Source of the DNA: Bacillota bacterium
Lineage (GTDB): Bacteria; Bacillota; UBA4882; UBA8346
Direction of reading: 5' to 3'
Length of the DNA: 64,000 nucleotides
NCBI GenBank assembly: GCA_023392595.1
Contig: JAEVYU010000019.1
Coordinates: 36,569 to 100,568, forward strand
A program made the translations under genes and the position numbers. The notes below the pieces were generated by a model, which saw nothing but the letters and a program-made list of their open reading frames with translations, ran no database searches and was not told the DNA's origin. Position 1 is the first letter of the stretch. The number at the start of each line of letters is the position of its first letter. Of the stretch, positions 33,305-41,816 are shown piece after piece.

Positions 33305-34137
33305 CGAAAATCAATGAACCTTTCAAGATACATTTTAGCCAGCATAGCGCGTAAAACCAAATGGGTCCTCATATCCCCCCGGCACTTTTTAATCATATAT
33401 TTTAAATTCTTTCGGGAGTCCCTAAATTGTTCTTTGGTGTTGCTCGGGTGGGACAGGTGATAATTTAAAATAGCCGATATTTGAAAACGAACCCCGTTCT
33501 TATGAAGGCGGTATCCAAGTTCAAGATCTTCATGGCCCCAGCCGCGGAATTTTTCATCGAAACAACCCGCTGCGATTAAGTCCTTTCTGGGTACGGAAAC
33601 ATTACCGGTAAAAAAAGCCATCCATCCTAGCGAACCCCCGGGTTGAAACAAAAAGCGACGCCGGATTTTCGGAACGGATTCTTTAGCTACAATTGCTTTA
33701 TCAATAATTTGCCGGTAACGCTGAGTTTGATCCGTAACGAAAAACAGGTTTTGGATTTCATTGTCGGTTAGATAAACATCCCGCCGCTGTCCCAGCAATA
33801 CACAGGGTTCCTTTTGCCCTTCCAAATGCTGCTTGATAAAATCTTCACCAGGTATCCGGTCATCATCCAAAAAAATGATTACCTTGCCCCGGGCAAGTTT
33901 AATCCCTAAATTTCGGGCGGCGGAACGTCCGTTATTCCTCATGCAAATGATTTGTAAGGGGTTAAATGAAAACTGATAGGCTCCAAAACTGTCGATGGTT
34001 TCCGGACAACACCCGTCAAAAACGATGATGACTTCAATTTCATCGGTCATTTGGTTTTCTAAAAATTTCAAAACCAACCGTAACCGGGCTAGTTTATCTT
34101 TGGTCGGGATGATAATACTGGCTTTGATGTTAGCCAT
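33301..34137 (-). CDS. GT2-family glycosyltransferase (copy 2)
   Basis: Inverting nucleotide-sugar glycosyltransferase, 278 residues. Opens SIIIPTKDKLARLRLVLKFL, has the metal-binding DDD in VIIFLDDDRIPGED (DxD motif) and the later FRGWGHEDLELGYRLHKNG, a galactosyltransferase-type acceptor/catalytic stretch. Very similar in plan to the adjacent upstream gene, with which it overlaps by eight bases, so the pair probably arose by tandem duplication. Likely adds successive sugars to a lipid-linked glycan on the cytoplasmic side. Sugar specificity unknown. Confidence 0.9.
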   Translation of the reverse strand: MANIKASIIIPTKDKLARLRLVLKFLENQMTDEIEVIIVFDGCCPETIDSFGAYQFSFNPLQIICMRNNGRSAARNLGIKLARGKVIIFLDDDRIPGEDFIKQHLEGQKEPCVLLGQRRDVYLTDNEIQNLFFVTDQTQRYRQIIDKAIVAKESVPKIRRRFLFQPGGSLGWMAFFTGNVSVPRKDLIAAGCFDEKFRGWGHEDLELGYRLHKNGVRFQISAILNYHLSHPSNTKEQFRDSRKNLKYMIKKCRGDMRTHLVLRAMLAKMYLERFIDFR

Positions 34138-35002
34138 TGAACCGCTCCTGACAATGTTCGATCATATCTTGCAACAAAAATCCGGTATTTCTGACCACCC
34201 GGATGACAATCAACGACAATCGGGTAATATAGTCCCCTTGGGTTTTGGCATAAAAATATTGATAATTATTTAATTCCTCTTCCTTGTAATTCTTGGACTT
34301 CGAGTGTACGATGTGATAATTGATGATCCGGGATTTTTTAATGAGCTTGATCTTCTTTTTTAAAAACCGGTAGCCCAAATCACTGTCTTCCCATCCCCAA
34401 CCGATAAAATTTTCATCAAACATGCCGACTTCCATCATATCCTGTTTGTGAACGGATAAGTTGGAGGTCACACAGGCAAGCCAGGGAACCGGACTCACCC
34501 AAGGCAATAAATATATCCTATTTTTCAGCCAAGTTAGATCGCGCTTCGCCGAGGTTATAACGCTTCCCATTCGACGGCGAAATTCCTCAATATCGCCCAA
34601 CTTGCCAATGGTTTCCTCGGCTAAAAATATTTGCATCCTTTTGCCTAAAACCATACAACGCTGCTGCTGATGGGCCAAAACATGATCTTGAATAAAATGA
34701 GGCCCGGGGATACGATCGTCATCCATAAAAATCAGAATTTCACCGGATGCCTTTCTGATTCCATGATTCCTGGCTGCGGCCCGGCCAGTATTTTGGTGGA
34801 GAACGATCAAAACGGGCCTAAAGGGTAAATTAATTTTATGAAACGCCGCTACATCCTCTCGATTGTAACCATCCATGACTACAATGACTTCATGGTTTTG
34901 GTTGACTTGGAATGATAATGCGTATAAAACCAGCCGCAACCGGGATATTTTATTTCGGGTCGGAATAATGATTGAAACTTCCAATGGGTTCAAATCAATC
35001 AT
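34130..35002 (-). CDS. GT2-family glycosyltransferase (copy 1)
   Basis: Glycosyltransferase of 290 residues, paralogous to the next gene. Opens SIIIPTRNKISRLRLVLYAL, DxD site in ILIFMDDDRIPGPH, and GWGWEDSDLGYRFLKKK near residue 215. Shared order of motifs and near-equal length argue for a tandem pair. The last 45 residues are basic and helix-rich. The upstream 170-base gap contains two long stem-loops but no terminator, so the gene is probably still read from the carbamoyltransferase promoter, with modulation. Confidence 0.9.
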   Translation of the reverse strand: MIDLNPLEVSIIIPTRNKISRLRLVLYALSFQVNQNHEVIVVMDGYNREDVAAFHKINLPFRPVLIVLHQNTGRAAARNHGIRKASGEILIFMDDDRIPGPHFIQDHVLAHQQQRCMVLGKRMQIFLAEETIGKLGDIEEFRRRMGSVITSAKRDLTWLKNRIYLLPWVSPVPWLACVTSNLSVHKQDMMEVGMFDENFIGWGWEDSDLGYRFLKKKIKLIKKSRIINYHIVHSKSKNYKEEELNNYQYFYAKTQGDYITRLSLIVIRVVRNTGFLLQDMIEHCQERFNG

Positions 35003-35022
35003 TCCCTTCTTTTCTATGACCT

Positions 35023-35127
35023 AGTAGAGCGTATCATAAATAAACAGTAATCAGAAATGGGAAAGATACGCTCTACTTAAGTAAAACGTTTACAATCATT
35101 GAGTACTTATTTAGAGAACGTTTTACT
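35023..35127 (-). promoter_or_regulatory. Two tandem long stem-loops inside the glycan operon
   Basis: AGTAGAGCGTATC (35023-35035) pairs perfectly with GATACGCTCTACT (35065-35077), 29-base loop. AGTAAAACGTT (35080-35090) pairs perfectly with AACGTTTTACT (35117-35127), 26-base loop. Only two bases separate the structures. Neither is followed by a U-run. They fill the only sizeable gap of the operon. Confidence 0.7.
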
Positions 35128-35172
35128 CATGATTCCGGCGAAGTATGAATTAGGGAAGTGAAAAAAACACTT

Positions 35173-35805
35173 TCACTGCTCCGTTGAATTCATCCATTTA
35201 TCAAACGGCAGGCAATTGATAATTATCAATAGGATAAAGTGGATTGCCATAAAAACAATTAATTCATTCAAGCTTGGGACATGGCCGATGATCACCTGGA
35301 TGTGAGGAATTGTGCCCACAGTTTTGGCATAGTCCAAGCGGTTGGTGACGAACCACATCAGGTCTAAAAATCCGGAAAAAATCAAAATCATACCGTTTAA
35401 GCCGGTTTTTAAACATTTACCCGGCGATCCGCCCCCCAAACGGTATGCCAAACAGATGGCCATAATCAATCCGGGATATAAAAAGTTGAATTCCAATGAA
35501 TAATACGGGTCCATTTTTCCCTGGCAGGCCAGGTAGGTCATTTTCGGGGAAAAAAAACCCAGATATATTATGAACGGCACCGTCAACAGCAGATAACGGG
35601 ATTTCATTTTATTGGGAAAAAGACTGATGGCTAACAAAAAAATAATGAATAGGATGATTTGAATGATATATTGAATCAAGGTGGCTTTTTCCCGGTGATG
35701 GGGAAAAGCCACCCAGCTTAGAAAAAAACCGATGGCGCCGGCTGCCAGAAAAAACAGCCACAAATACTTTGAAAAACCATATTTTTGCTTTAATTGATCC
35801 ATCAA
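35173..35805 (-). CDS. Integral membrane protein of unknown function in glycan operon
   Basis: I do not recognise a family. The protein has 210 residues and about six or seven hydrophobic segments: YLWLFFLAAGAIGFFLSWVA, two more before residue 90, FLYPGLIMAICLAYRL, GMILIFSGFLDLMWFV, and FMAIHFILLIIINCLPF. The short SGFLDLMWFVTNR stretch resembles regions of small membrane proteins found beside surface-glycan genes. It starts three bases after the carbamoyltransferase stop, so the two are co-translated, suggesting a partner role in modifying or moving the carbamoylated product (inference). Confidence 0.75.
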   Translation of the reverse strand: MMDQLKQKYGFSKYLWLFFLAAGAIGFFLSWVAFPHHREKATLIQYIIQIILFIIFLLAISLFPNKMKSRYLLLTVPFIIYLGFFSPKMTYLACQGKMDPYYSLEFNFLYPGLIMAICLAYRLGGGSPGKCLKTGLNGMILIFSGFLDLMWFVTNRLDYAKTVGTIPHIQVIIGHVPSLNELIVFMAIHFILLIIINCLPFDKWMNSTEQ

Positions 35806-35808
35806 CCC

Positions 35809-37530
35809 TTACCCAACTTTCTCTTTTTCAATAATAAAGTTTTCCATCACCAAGTAATCGATTCCGGTGGACTCAAAACACGTATACGCTTCCCCCGGCG
35901 TGCAAACAATCGGTTCACCCATGACATTAAATGAAGTATTGACGACTACGGGAACCGAGGTGAGTTCCTGGAACTTCTTGATTAATTTCCAATATCTTGG
36001 GCTTTGATGCTTATTGACGGTTTGAAAACGGGCGGTACCGTCAACATGGGTTATGGCGGGGACGGTTTTCTGCTTGTCCTTTTTTACGTCGACTACAAAA
36101 AGCATATAGGGAGAAGGCCGATCACAATCAAAGTATTCGGAAGCGTACTCTTCAAGGACGGAAGGCGCAAAAGGCCGGAAACCTTCACGATGTTTAACTT
36201 TTAAATTGAGGATATCCTGCATATCGGGGCGGCGCGGATCCGCCAGAATACTGCGGGCGCCCAAAGCTCTCGGACCCAGCTCCATCCGTCCCTGAAACCA
36301 GCCGATAACATTGCCGTCCGCAATTAATTTGGCGGCATTGACCAGCAATTCATCTTCCTTTTCAAAGTATTGGTATTGAATACCGTTATTGTCCAGAAAT
36401 ATTCGGATCTCTTCGTTACCAAATTGGGGACCTAAATAGGCGGTATTGAATACAAAATTGCGGGGCTGATTCAAAATGGAATTGTAAATATAATAGGCGC
36501 TTCCGATACAGGTGCCCGCATCATTGGCGGCGGGTTGGACGAAAATATCTTTAAACGGTCCTTCTTTCAGCAATTTTCCATTCATCACCGAGTTCAATGC
36601 GGTGCCGCCGGCAATACATAAATAATCCTTCTTGGTTTCCCTGTGGATATATTCCGCAATATGCATCGCCACATCTTCAAGCCTTTTTTGAAAGGCCCAG
36701 GCTATATTTTGATGCCCTTCGGTGATGGGTTCATCTTTTTGGCGAATGGGACCGAAAGTTTCAATAAATTTCCGGGATACCCATGGATCGCGGACTCCTT
36801 TATCGTAATTAAAATAACTCAAATCAACCGAATATTCCCCACCGGGTTTTAATTGAATGATTTCTTTGACTACATCATAATAATGATCTTCCATCCCGTA
36901 AGATTTTAAGGACATCAATTTATATTCGTCGCTATTGGGTGTAAAGCCGAGATAATGAGTGATTGCCACAAATATGTAGCCAAGGGAATGCGGAAAATTG
37001 ATTTCTTTAATGGTTTTGATGGTATTGCCTTCGCCAACGGAAATCGTGGTACTGGCTATTTCGCCACTGCCATCCATCGTTAGAATAGCGGCTTCCTGAA
37101 AGGGCGAAACCAAAAAGGCGCTAGCGGCATGGCATACAGGGTGCTTGACCCGGTAAAACTTGAAAGGTTTTTGGCGGTCTTGTAACTGGGCGGCGAAATG
37201 TTCCTTAAAAAGTCTTTTCGCGTACACCATATGGATCCATTCGCCGGAATATGTATGATAGATGTGCGGCGATTTCGGCAAATTCTTAATCACTTGAGCT
37301 ATCCGCAGATGGAATTTATGAAACGGTTGCCAGTGAAAACCGACATAATCAACTTCATTGATGGTAATTCCCGCCTCCTTGAGGCAATACTCGATGGAAC
37401 GCGCAGGGAAATCCCCGGTATGTTTTTCCCTGGTAAACCTTTCTTCCTGCGCATAGGCAACCAGTTGGCCGTCTTTTATCAAACAAGCGGCGGCATTAAA
37501 AACATAACAATTATAAGCAAGGATATACAT
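35809..37530 (-). CDS. Carbamoyltransferase, NodU/CmcH family
   Basis: O-carbamoyltransferase that uses carbamoyl phosphate and ATP to carbamoylate a hydroxyl, 573 residues. The N-terminal Kae1-like domain has YILAYNCYVFNAAACLIKDG, QEERFTREKHTGDFP and the metal-ligand HPVCHAASAFLVSPF; ATMDGSGE-like ILTMDGSGEIAST is the nucleotide site. The C-terminal YrdC-like domain has GRMELGPRALGARSILADPR and VNTSFNVMGEPIVCTPGEA. GGGGAGG precedes the ATG. As first gene of an operon with two glycosyltransferases and a flippase it probably carbamoylates a sugar of an exported glycan or glycolipid. Confidence 0.93.
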   Translation of the reverse strand: MYILAYNCYVFNAAACLIKDGQLVAYAQEERFTREKHTGDFPARSIEYCLKEAGITINEVDYVGFHWQPFHKFHLRIAQVIKNLPKSPHIYHTYSGEWIHMVYAKRLFKEHFAAQLQDRQKPFKFYRVKHPVCHAASAFLVSPFQEAAILTMDGSGEIASTTISVGEGNTIKTIKEINFPHSLGYIFVAITHYLGFTPNSDEYKLMSLKSYGMEDHYYDVVKEIIQLKPGGEYSVDLSYFNYDKGVRDPWVSRKFIETFGPIRQKDEPITEGHQNIAWAFQKRLEDVAMHIAEYIHRETKKDYLCIAGGTALNSVMNGKLLKEGPFKDIFVQPAANDAGTCIGSAYYIYNSILNQPRNFVFNTAYLGPQFGNEEIRIFLDNNGIQYQYFEKEDELLVNAAKLIADGNVIGWFQGRMELGPRALGARSILADPRRPDMQDILNLKVKHREGFRPFAPSVLEEYASEYFDCDRPSPYMLFVVDVKKDKQKTVPAITHVDGTARFQTVNKHQSPRYWKLIKKFQELTSVPVVVNTSFNVMGEPIVCTPGEAYTCFESTGIDYLVMENFIIEKEKVG

Positions 37531-37981
37531 GGCAATACCTCCCCAAAATTGTTAAAAGTCTGAAGTCGAACCAAGATAGCATTAACTGGAGCAATTCAAG
37601 GAGTGGATTAAATTTCCAATTAATGTTTTTTATTATATACCTAATATTATCTGTTTTCAAGTATATAGTTAATATAAAGAATTTAAATATTAATCATGGT
37701 TATATTAATATATTTTAATGCTGAACGATAGTTTATAAAATAAAAGACAAAAAATAACCCTCTATAGAGGGCCTTAGAAAATAGGAATATGTATATGAAG
37801 ATGTAGATGATATTATCAAAGAAGGAAACAAACGGCCTATTAAGGATTTAGCGAAGAAATATGGAAAGAATCCGGGATGGGCTGGTAAAACAATTTACTT
37901 CATTCATCGGTTTATCTGAGCCGTATTTTTACAGCGCCAGAGTCTTAAGATATCATTTTTAAAGGCAAGCAATTGATTCCA
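37531..37981. other. AT-rich gap with a decayed coding fragment
   Basis: This should hold the glycan operon promoter. CCCTCTATAGAGGG (37758-37771) is a perfect 14-base palindrome without a T-run. From about 37791 the plus strand has an open stretch of 42 codons without a start (reading DVDDIIKEGNKRPIKDLAKK then YGKNP...), ending at 37918, which looks like the remains of a gene. No other signal. Confidence 0.4.
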
Positions 37982-38059
37982 ATGGGGCTGTTGCAAAAAT
38001 ATTTAAAGTCAACGAGATATACAATATACGAATGAATATGCCATTTGCAACAGTCCCAT
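37982..38059. mobile_element. MITE-like element with IS-type terminal inverted repeats
   Basis: ATGGGGCTGTTGCAAA (37982-37997) and TTTGCAACAGTCCCAT (38044-38059) are 16-base inverted repeats with one mismatch, bounding 78 bases with no coding capacity. GGnnCTGTTGCAAA resembles terminal repeats of IS6-like and other DDE insertion sequences, so this may be a non-autonomous miniature derivative. Confidence 0.65.
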
Positions 38060-38099
38060 CAACCAAGGGGCCTGCTTCGTAAATGGTGATTCTTCACCA

Positions 38100-38570
38100 T
38101 TAGCACTTCATTTCAGTCAGCTTGTATAATGTGAATGACATAACTAACCCATATATCATGGATGCTAGCCAAAGTAAAAATGATGCTAGAGGCGGCATGT
38201 TGGTAAATAGAGCCATTCGATAATAGTTTCCTAACCCTACAAAAGAAACGAAAACCATTGCTCCAAAAAAAATCCCTTTGATCATTATATATTTTTGAGC
38301 AGTCGCATGAATAAAATAGGCGAACATGACCCCTAATGCTCCACCGATTCCTAAATGAACAACTGATCCCATAATAAAAGCCAAAGCCCCTGGGCACTCT
38401 TTAGATAGGATAAATACTTGAGCCAAGTTATCAAAGGTTCGGTCGGTCATGCCAATCCATCGAAAAACCAGTCCTAGAACCAAACAAGTTGCTGAGCCTG
38501 CTATACCTGAAATTATGCCTGCTAAAGTGGTATCCATATATATATACTCTGCTTTTCCATAATTATTCAT
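38100..38570 (-). CDS. Small four-helix membrane protein, unknown function
   Basis: I do not recognise the family. The 156-residue protein has four clear hydrophobic helices: TLAGIISGIAGSATCLVLGL, FIMGSVVHLGIGGALGVMFA, GIFFGAMVFVSFVGLGNYYR and LASFLLWLASMIYGLVMSFT. The internal GIFFGAMVF / RMALFTNMPP stretch resembles uncharacterised four-helix proteins of spore formers. The first ATG (38570) has no ribosome site; a later one at 38537 begins directly before helix 1. It is isolated between a MITE-like element and an inverted repeat. Confidence 0.65.
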   Translation of the reverse strand: MNNYGKAEYIYMDTTLAGIISGIAGSATCLVLGLVFRWIGMTDRTFDNLAQVFILSKECPGALAFIMGSVVHLGIGGALGVMFAYFIHATAQKYIMIKGIFFGAMVFVSFVGLGNYYRMALFTNMPPLASFLLWLASMIYGLVMSFTLYKLTEMKC

Positions 38571-38650
38571 TCTATATATTTATATATTTGAATTAAATTT
38601 CTTTAGAAAAAGTCGGGCCTAAAAAAGTTAATAGAGACAGGATTCACTGG

Positions 38651-38727
38651 ATTTACAGGATTAAGACCTGGTAAAATTGGGCTGCAAAAATAGATAATTC
38701 ATAAGGCTTTAAAAAAATCCTGTAAAT
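38651..38727. repeat. Inverted intergenic repeat (ATTTACAGGATT)
   Basis: ATTTACAGGATT (38651-38662) and AATCCTGTAAAT (38716-38727) are a perfect 12-bp inverted repeat separated by 53 bases. The surrounding text (GACAGGATTCACTGGATTTA) resembles a TACAGGATT-type intergenic repeat that occurs in diverse genomes. No gene lies in 38571-38880. Confidence 0.55.
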
Positions 38728-38880
38728 TCACAAAACCATGTTAATCCTATCTCAATGAATTAAGATTAACTCATTAAAACTTAAGTTTTGATAATCTTTC
38801 ATTGATTTCCTCTTGTATCTAGAAAACTAAATATCAAAACAAACAAATATGATTCTCCAGGTTAACCCTATCATGTCTCA

Positions 38881-38994
38881 CAGGGTCAATGCCCCTACAG
38901 TCCTTCGTTCAACCTTGGAGATATATAAGTGGAGGGCGAAATTGCTGTCAAACAGGGTCATGCCCTCATGGATTTACCTATGCTCCTCCACTTA
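38881..38994 (-). other. Structured 3' non-coding region of the IS110 element
   Basis: Directly downstream of the transposase remnant lie TAAGTGGAGG (38926-38935) and CCTCCACTTA (38985-38994), a perfect 10-bp inverted repeat. Two near-identical mini-hairpins, CAGGGTCAATGCCC (38881-38894) and CAGGGTCATGCCC (38953-38965), are also present. IS110-family elements carry a bridge RNA in one non-coding end; this structured end is a candidate for it or for an element terminus. Confidence 0.45.
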
Positions 38995-39000
38995 AAGACT

Positions 39001-40220
39001 TTAAGCAGCGATTTGCATTTGTCTATAAGAACCTAAAACCTTTATTGAATCATAGAGTTCTTTATGCTTAATTAGACTAATCATGATTCTAATTAGCTTG
39101 ATAGCAATTACAATCAAAGCCTGTTTCTTTTTTAGCGGGTTTGATTGACGCTTCGTCAGATAGTTATACAGCTGTTTAAACTCTTGGTTATGAGCGACCA
39201 TCACAAATGCTACTTGGTATAAGTAACTCCGTAAAGCAAACCGTCCTCGCTTAGAAATAATCCGTCGACTTTGGTGCTTACCGGAACTATCTTCTACTAA
39301 ATTAAAACCAGCTAATTTTCGAATCTGTTTCCAGTGAGTAAATCGATTGGGATCGCCTACTTCAGCTAGGATTCCAGCAGCGGTTACCACTCCGAGGCCG
39401 GGTATACTTAAGATATATTGACTAATACCGGTGGCTTTAAGTTGTTTTTCCATCTCGGCTTCAATGCTGTTTATTTGCTCTACGAGTAAGTGTAATTCTT
39501 GAACTAAAAGTTTTAATTTAAGCCTTATTGCTTTATTGGCCGGAACCCCAATCGAATCACAAGCTGCTTTGTACAGTAGTTCCGCCCGCTTTTTTCCAAC
39601 GCCTTTTTTAACTGCTTTTTTAAACTCGGTTACTATGCCGTGAACTCCTAATACTTTTAAGTCTTCTGGCATGGGGCAATTCGTCAATATCTGTAAGGAT
39701 GCTTTACCGGTTAGTTCTTTAAAAACTGTTTCATATTCCGGAAAGTATTCATCAACTACTGCGTGGACATTGTTCAGAACCGCATTTTCTTTTTCTTTTA
39801 GTTGGTTTCGGTTAACACTTAATGTCCGAAGTTCACTCCATGGTCCAGTCGGCTGATAGATCTCGAAAAAACGGCCTTCAATTACCAGCTTGCCAATAAC
39901 CTTGGGATCTTTGAAATCGTTTTTAGATGGGCTGTTATCATCAAATTCTTTGGACTTCTTTACATGGTATGGATTGACTAGAACTACGGTATATCCTTCC
40001 TGGGTTAAATACCAGGTTAATGCTTTCCAATAATGGCCAGTGGGTTCTAAGCCAAAGATTATTTCTTTACAGTTATTTGATTCTTTAATTTGTTCCAGTT
40101 TTGCATAAGGTTGTACCGTTATGGAGCATGGGTTGTATACCGTGTTTTTCTTTTGCAATATCTATTCCGGTTACCATTGTCCCTTCTTTTATCATCCTCA
40201 ACTTTTCATTTTGATTCATT
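39001..40220 (-). pseudogene. IS110-family transposase, internally deleted and frameshifted
   Basis: The body matches IS110 recombinases: FGLEPTGHYWKALTWYL, the DEDD-domain stretch NPYHVKKSKEFDDNSPSKND, and the C-terminal transposase_20 domain with ILSIPGLGVVTAAGILAEVG and LAGFNLVEDSSGKHQSRRI. The true N-terminus is MNQNEKLRMIKEG followed by MVTGIDIAKEKH from the ATG at 40220, which has AGGAGG eight bases upstream. That frame runs into a stop, and the body continues in another frame with roughly 30-35 residues of the RuvC-like domain missing. The element is therefore inactive. A 385-residue reading from 40158 exists but lacks the first catalytic aspartate. Confidence 0.88.
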
Positions 40221-40223
40221 TTG

Positions 40224-40280
40224 AGAACCTCCTGTTTGTTTTGGTGTTTGGTCACACCTCAAGCTTAACAGGTGGTTCTC
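40224..40280. other. Hairpin masking the IS110 transposase ribosome site
   Basis: GAGAACCTCCTGTT (40224-40237) and AACAGGTGGTTCTC (40267-40280) pair with one mismatch and enclose a smaller GGTGT/ACACC hairpin. On the minus strand the structure buries the AGGAGG of the transposase when transcripts enter from outside; on the plus strand it is followed by TTTTTTT and should terminate. Such structures protect elements from impinging transcription. Confidence 0.7.
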
Positions 40281-40528
40281 TTTTTTTCAAAATCTTTTTT
40301 GCTTTGTTACAGGACTGCTGTTTAAGTTCTTTTCACTTGGGTTTGCGTTCATAGTCGAGCATTCAAAAATTTATTCATCTATAGATGTTTTTAAATTAAC
40401 CAATTATATAAATTTAATTCTTAAGAGGAAAGTTCCGACGAAGAAATGGTTGAACAATCATCTGCATTGTGAAACCAAATAAGTAAACATAGCGCCCCAT
40501 CCTCCCCGCCCTCCCGCTCCAAACCCGA

Positions 40529-40636
40529 TTTTAGACAACAAAAAAAGCCTACTGGAATAGGCTTCATTTCGCTTTGGTAGTCTTAAGCGCTCTAACCTTA
40601 TCCATGTCCGTAAAAAAAAACGCTGTAAAAATAAAG
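40529..40636. repeat. Dispersed ~108-bp repeat, copy 1
   Basis: Starts TTTTAGACAACAAAAAAAGC, includes hairpin AAGCCTA/TAGGCTT, then CATTTCGCTTTGGTAGTC and CTAACCTTATC-ATGTCCGT. A second copy, about 80 percent identical by eye, lies at 63129-63240. Copy 1 directly follows a toxin-gene remnant. Between 40281 and 40528 I see nothing else. Confidence 0.75.
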
Positions 40637-40685
40637 TCAACTGTTTCAATTAATTCTAAAGATGCTTCCGGATGGTAGTCAAGTA
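40637..40685 (-). pseudogene. Remnant of a ParE/RelE-type toxin gene
   Basis: Immediately after the antitoxin stop, in another frame, the minus strand reads LILDYHPEASLELIETVDFI, which looks like the first residues of a ParE/RelE-superfamily toxin. It has no valid start codon and is cut off at the dispersed repeat. The toxin is therefore lost. Confidence 0.55.
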
Positions 40686-40925
40686 TTAACGGCCCAAATT
40701 CTCGCGGGCTTGTTTCATTACTTGATCCGCTGGTAGGCACTGCACTTTGTCCTCCTCAATTTCTTGCCATCTCCAGTCAGCCTCATCCAACCAAGCTTTC
40801 TCAACCTCGGGATTTATAAAATGCCCAACGCTGTAACGTTGCATCAGAATTATACGCTCTTCAATGGGGAGATCCAGCGCCTGCTTGGTCAAAGTGGTAA
40901 AAACCTGGGATAAATTTGACAACAA
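40686..40925 (-). CDS. Addiction-module antitoxin-like protein (Unstab_antitox type)
   Basis: Protein of 79 residues resembling the short antitoxins paired with ParE/RelE toxins. It has the family pattern TKQALDLPIEERIILMQ, then EVEKAWLDEADWRWQEIEEDKV and PADQVMKQARENL. The start is TTG without a ribosome site, so either the true start is elsewhere or the gene is decaying. The usual downstream toxin survives only as a stub of about 20 codons before a dispersed repeat. It is an orphan or relic in an IS-rich area. Confidence 0.7.
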   Translation of the reverse strand: MLSNLSQVFTTLTKQALDLPIEERIILMQRYSVGHFINPEVEKAWLDEADWRWQEIEEDKVQCLPADQVMKQARENLGR

Positions 40926-41104
40926 CGAAAAGATGCTTTGCTACTCTTTGAAATCAAATGTATGAGATTTGCTTCAATACCGTTAGACTTGATTGGGCGC
41001 TCTTGAAAGTCATGAGTTTTAATTAAAACACTGATCAGGATTTTTGTATACATCATAGAAAATAATTCCATATCAGTATTCTTAATTGAAGAGGTGACGG
41101 ATTC

Positions 41105-41816
41105 ATGGGACTTAAATGGTTTACAAGCATAAAAACCAATCAAGTTATTGCTTTTTTAAAAGGTCTTCTTTCTCTCGTAGTCATTATTGCGCCTTGTTGG
41201 TATTTTGGTTATCATGGAAAAACGACAGAAATGGGTATTTCAATAGTTGCTGGTGCTCTTGCCGCTACCTTTATAAACTTGGACAAAGTTTATCGCGTTA
41301 AAGGGGCAGGCTTCGAAGCTGAAATGTATAAAGCTGTCGAGGATATTTTACGCTACAATTGATACAGTGAAAGATATAACAAGTTCCTTGGTTTATTCCA
41401 CTTTTTCAATCCTTGTTGGAAATGGATTTTTTAGTAGCAGAGACGAGGAAACCAAATATGAACTTTCTCAAAAATTAGATGATCTTATTGCTTTTTAGAT
41501 ATCAATGATGACGAAATAAAGCAGATAAAAAGTACTTTTAACAAAGCATTAATTGAAGAGTTCTTCAACATGATTGATAATGAAGAAATATTAAAAATGG
41601 TTTTTAAATAGAAGAAAAAATTAATAAAATGGAACATAAGATTATTCAAATCAATACATCTAAACAAGTAGCCGCAACAAAGCAAACAAGCAATTACGAA
41701 GAATACAATTCAAGTCTTGATAAATTTAAGGATTTTCTTCGTCTACTATGTCACTGCTTTATTTGGGGTAGGTATTTTACTTTTTGCGTTCATTCGTCAA
41801 CTTTTCAATTGTTATT
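41105..41816 (+). pseudogene. Decayed membrane protein gene interrupted by an IS4 element
   Basis: An intact-looking start (GAGGTGA then ATG at 41105) encodes 85 residues with two hydrophobic segments (FLKGLLSLVVIIAPCWYFGY and GISIVAGALAATFINL) followed by EAEMYKAVEDI. The sequence then continues in other frames: IDTVKDITSSLVYSTFSILV up to LSQKLDDLIAF, next DINDDEIKQIKSTFNKALIE up to MIDNEEILKMVF, and then EEKINKMEHKIIQINTSKQ. At least three frameshifts are needed to join them. The IS4-type element begins at 41817. I do not recognise the original family; the residue pattern suggests a small membrane-anchored protein with a coiled cytoplasmic tail. Confidence 0.65.

Noticed and set aside
37758..37771. 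Perfect palindrome CCCTCTATAGAGGG as a terminator
   Set aside because: No loop of adequate size and no T-run on either strand; left as an unexplained palindrome.
38889..39071. Plus-strand open frame at the end of the IS110 element
   Set aside because: It lies in the structured non-coding end and the antisense of the transposase; no coding features.
40458..40649. Minus-strand 63-codon open frame
   Set aside because: It runs through the dispersed repeat and its terminator-like hairpin; no ribosome site and no resemblance to a toxin body.
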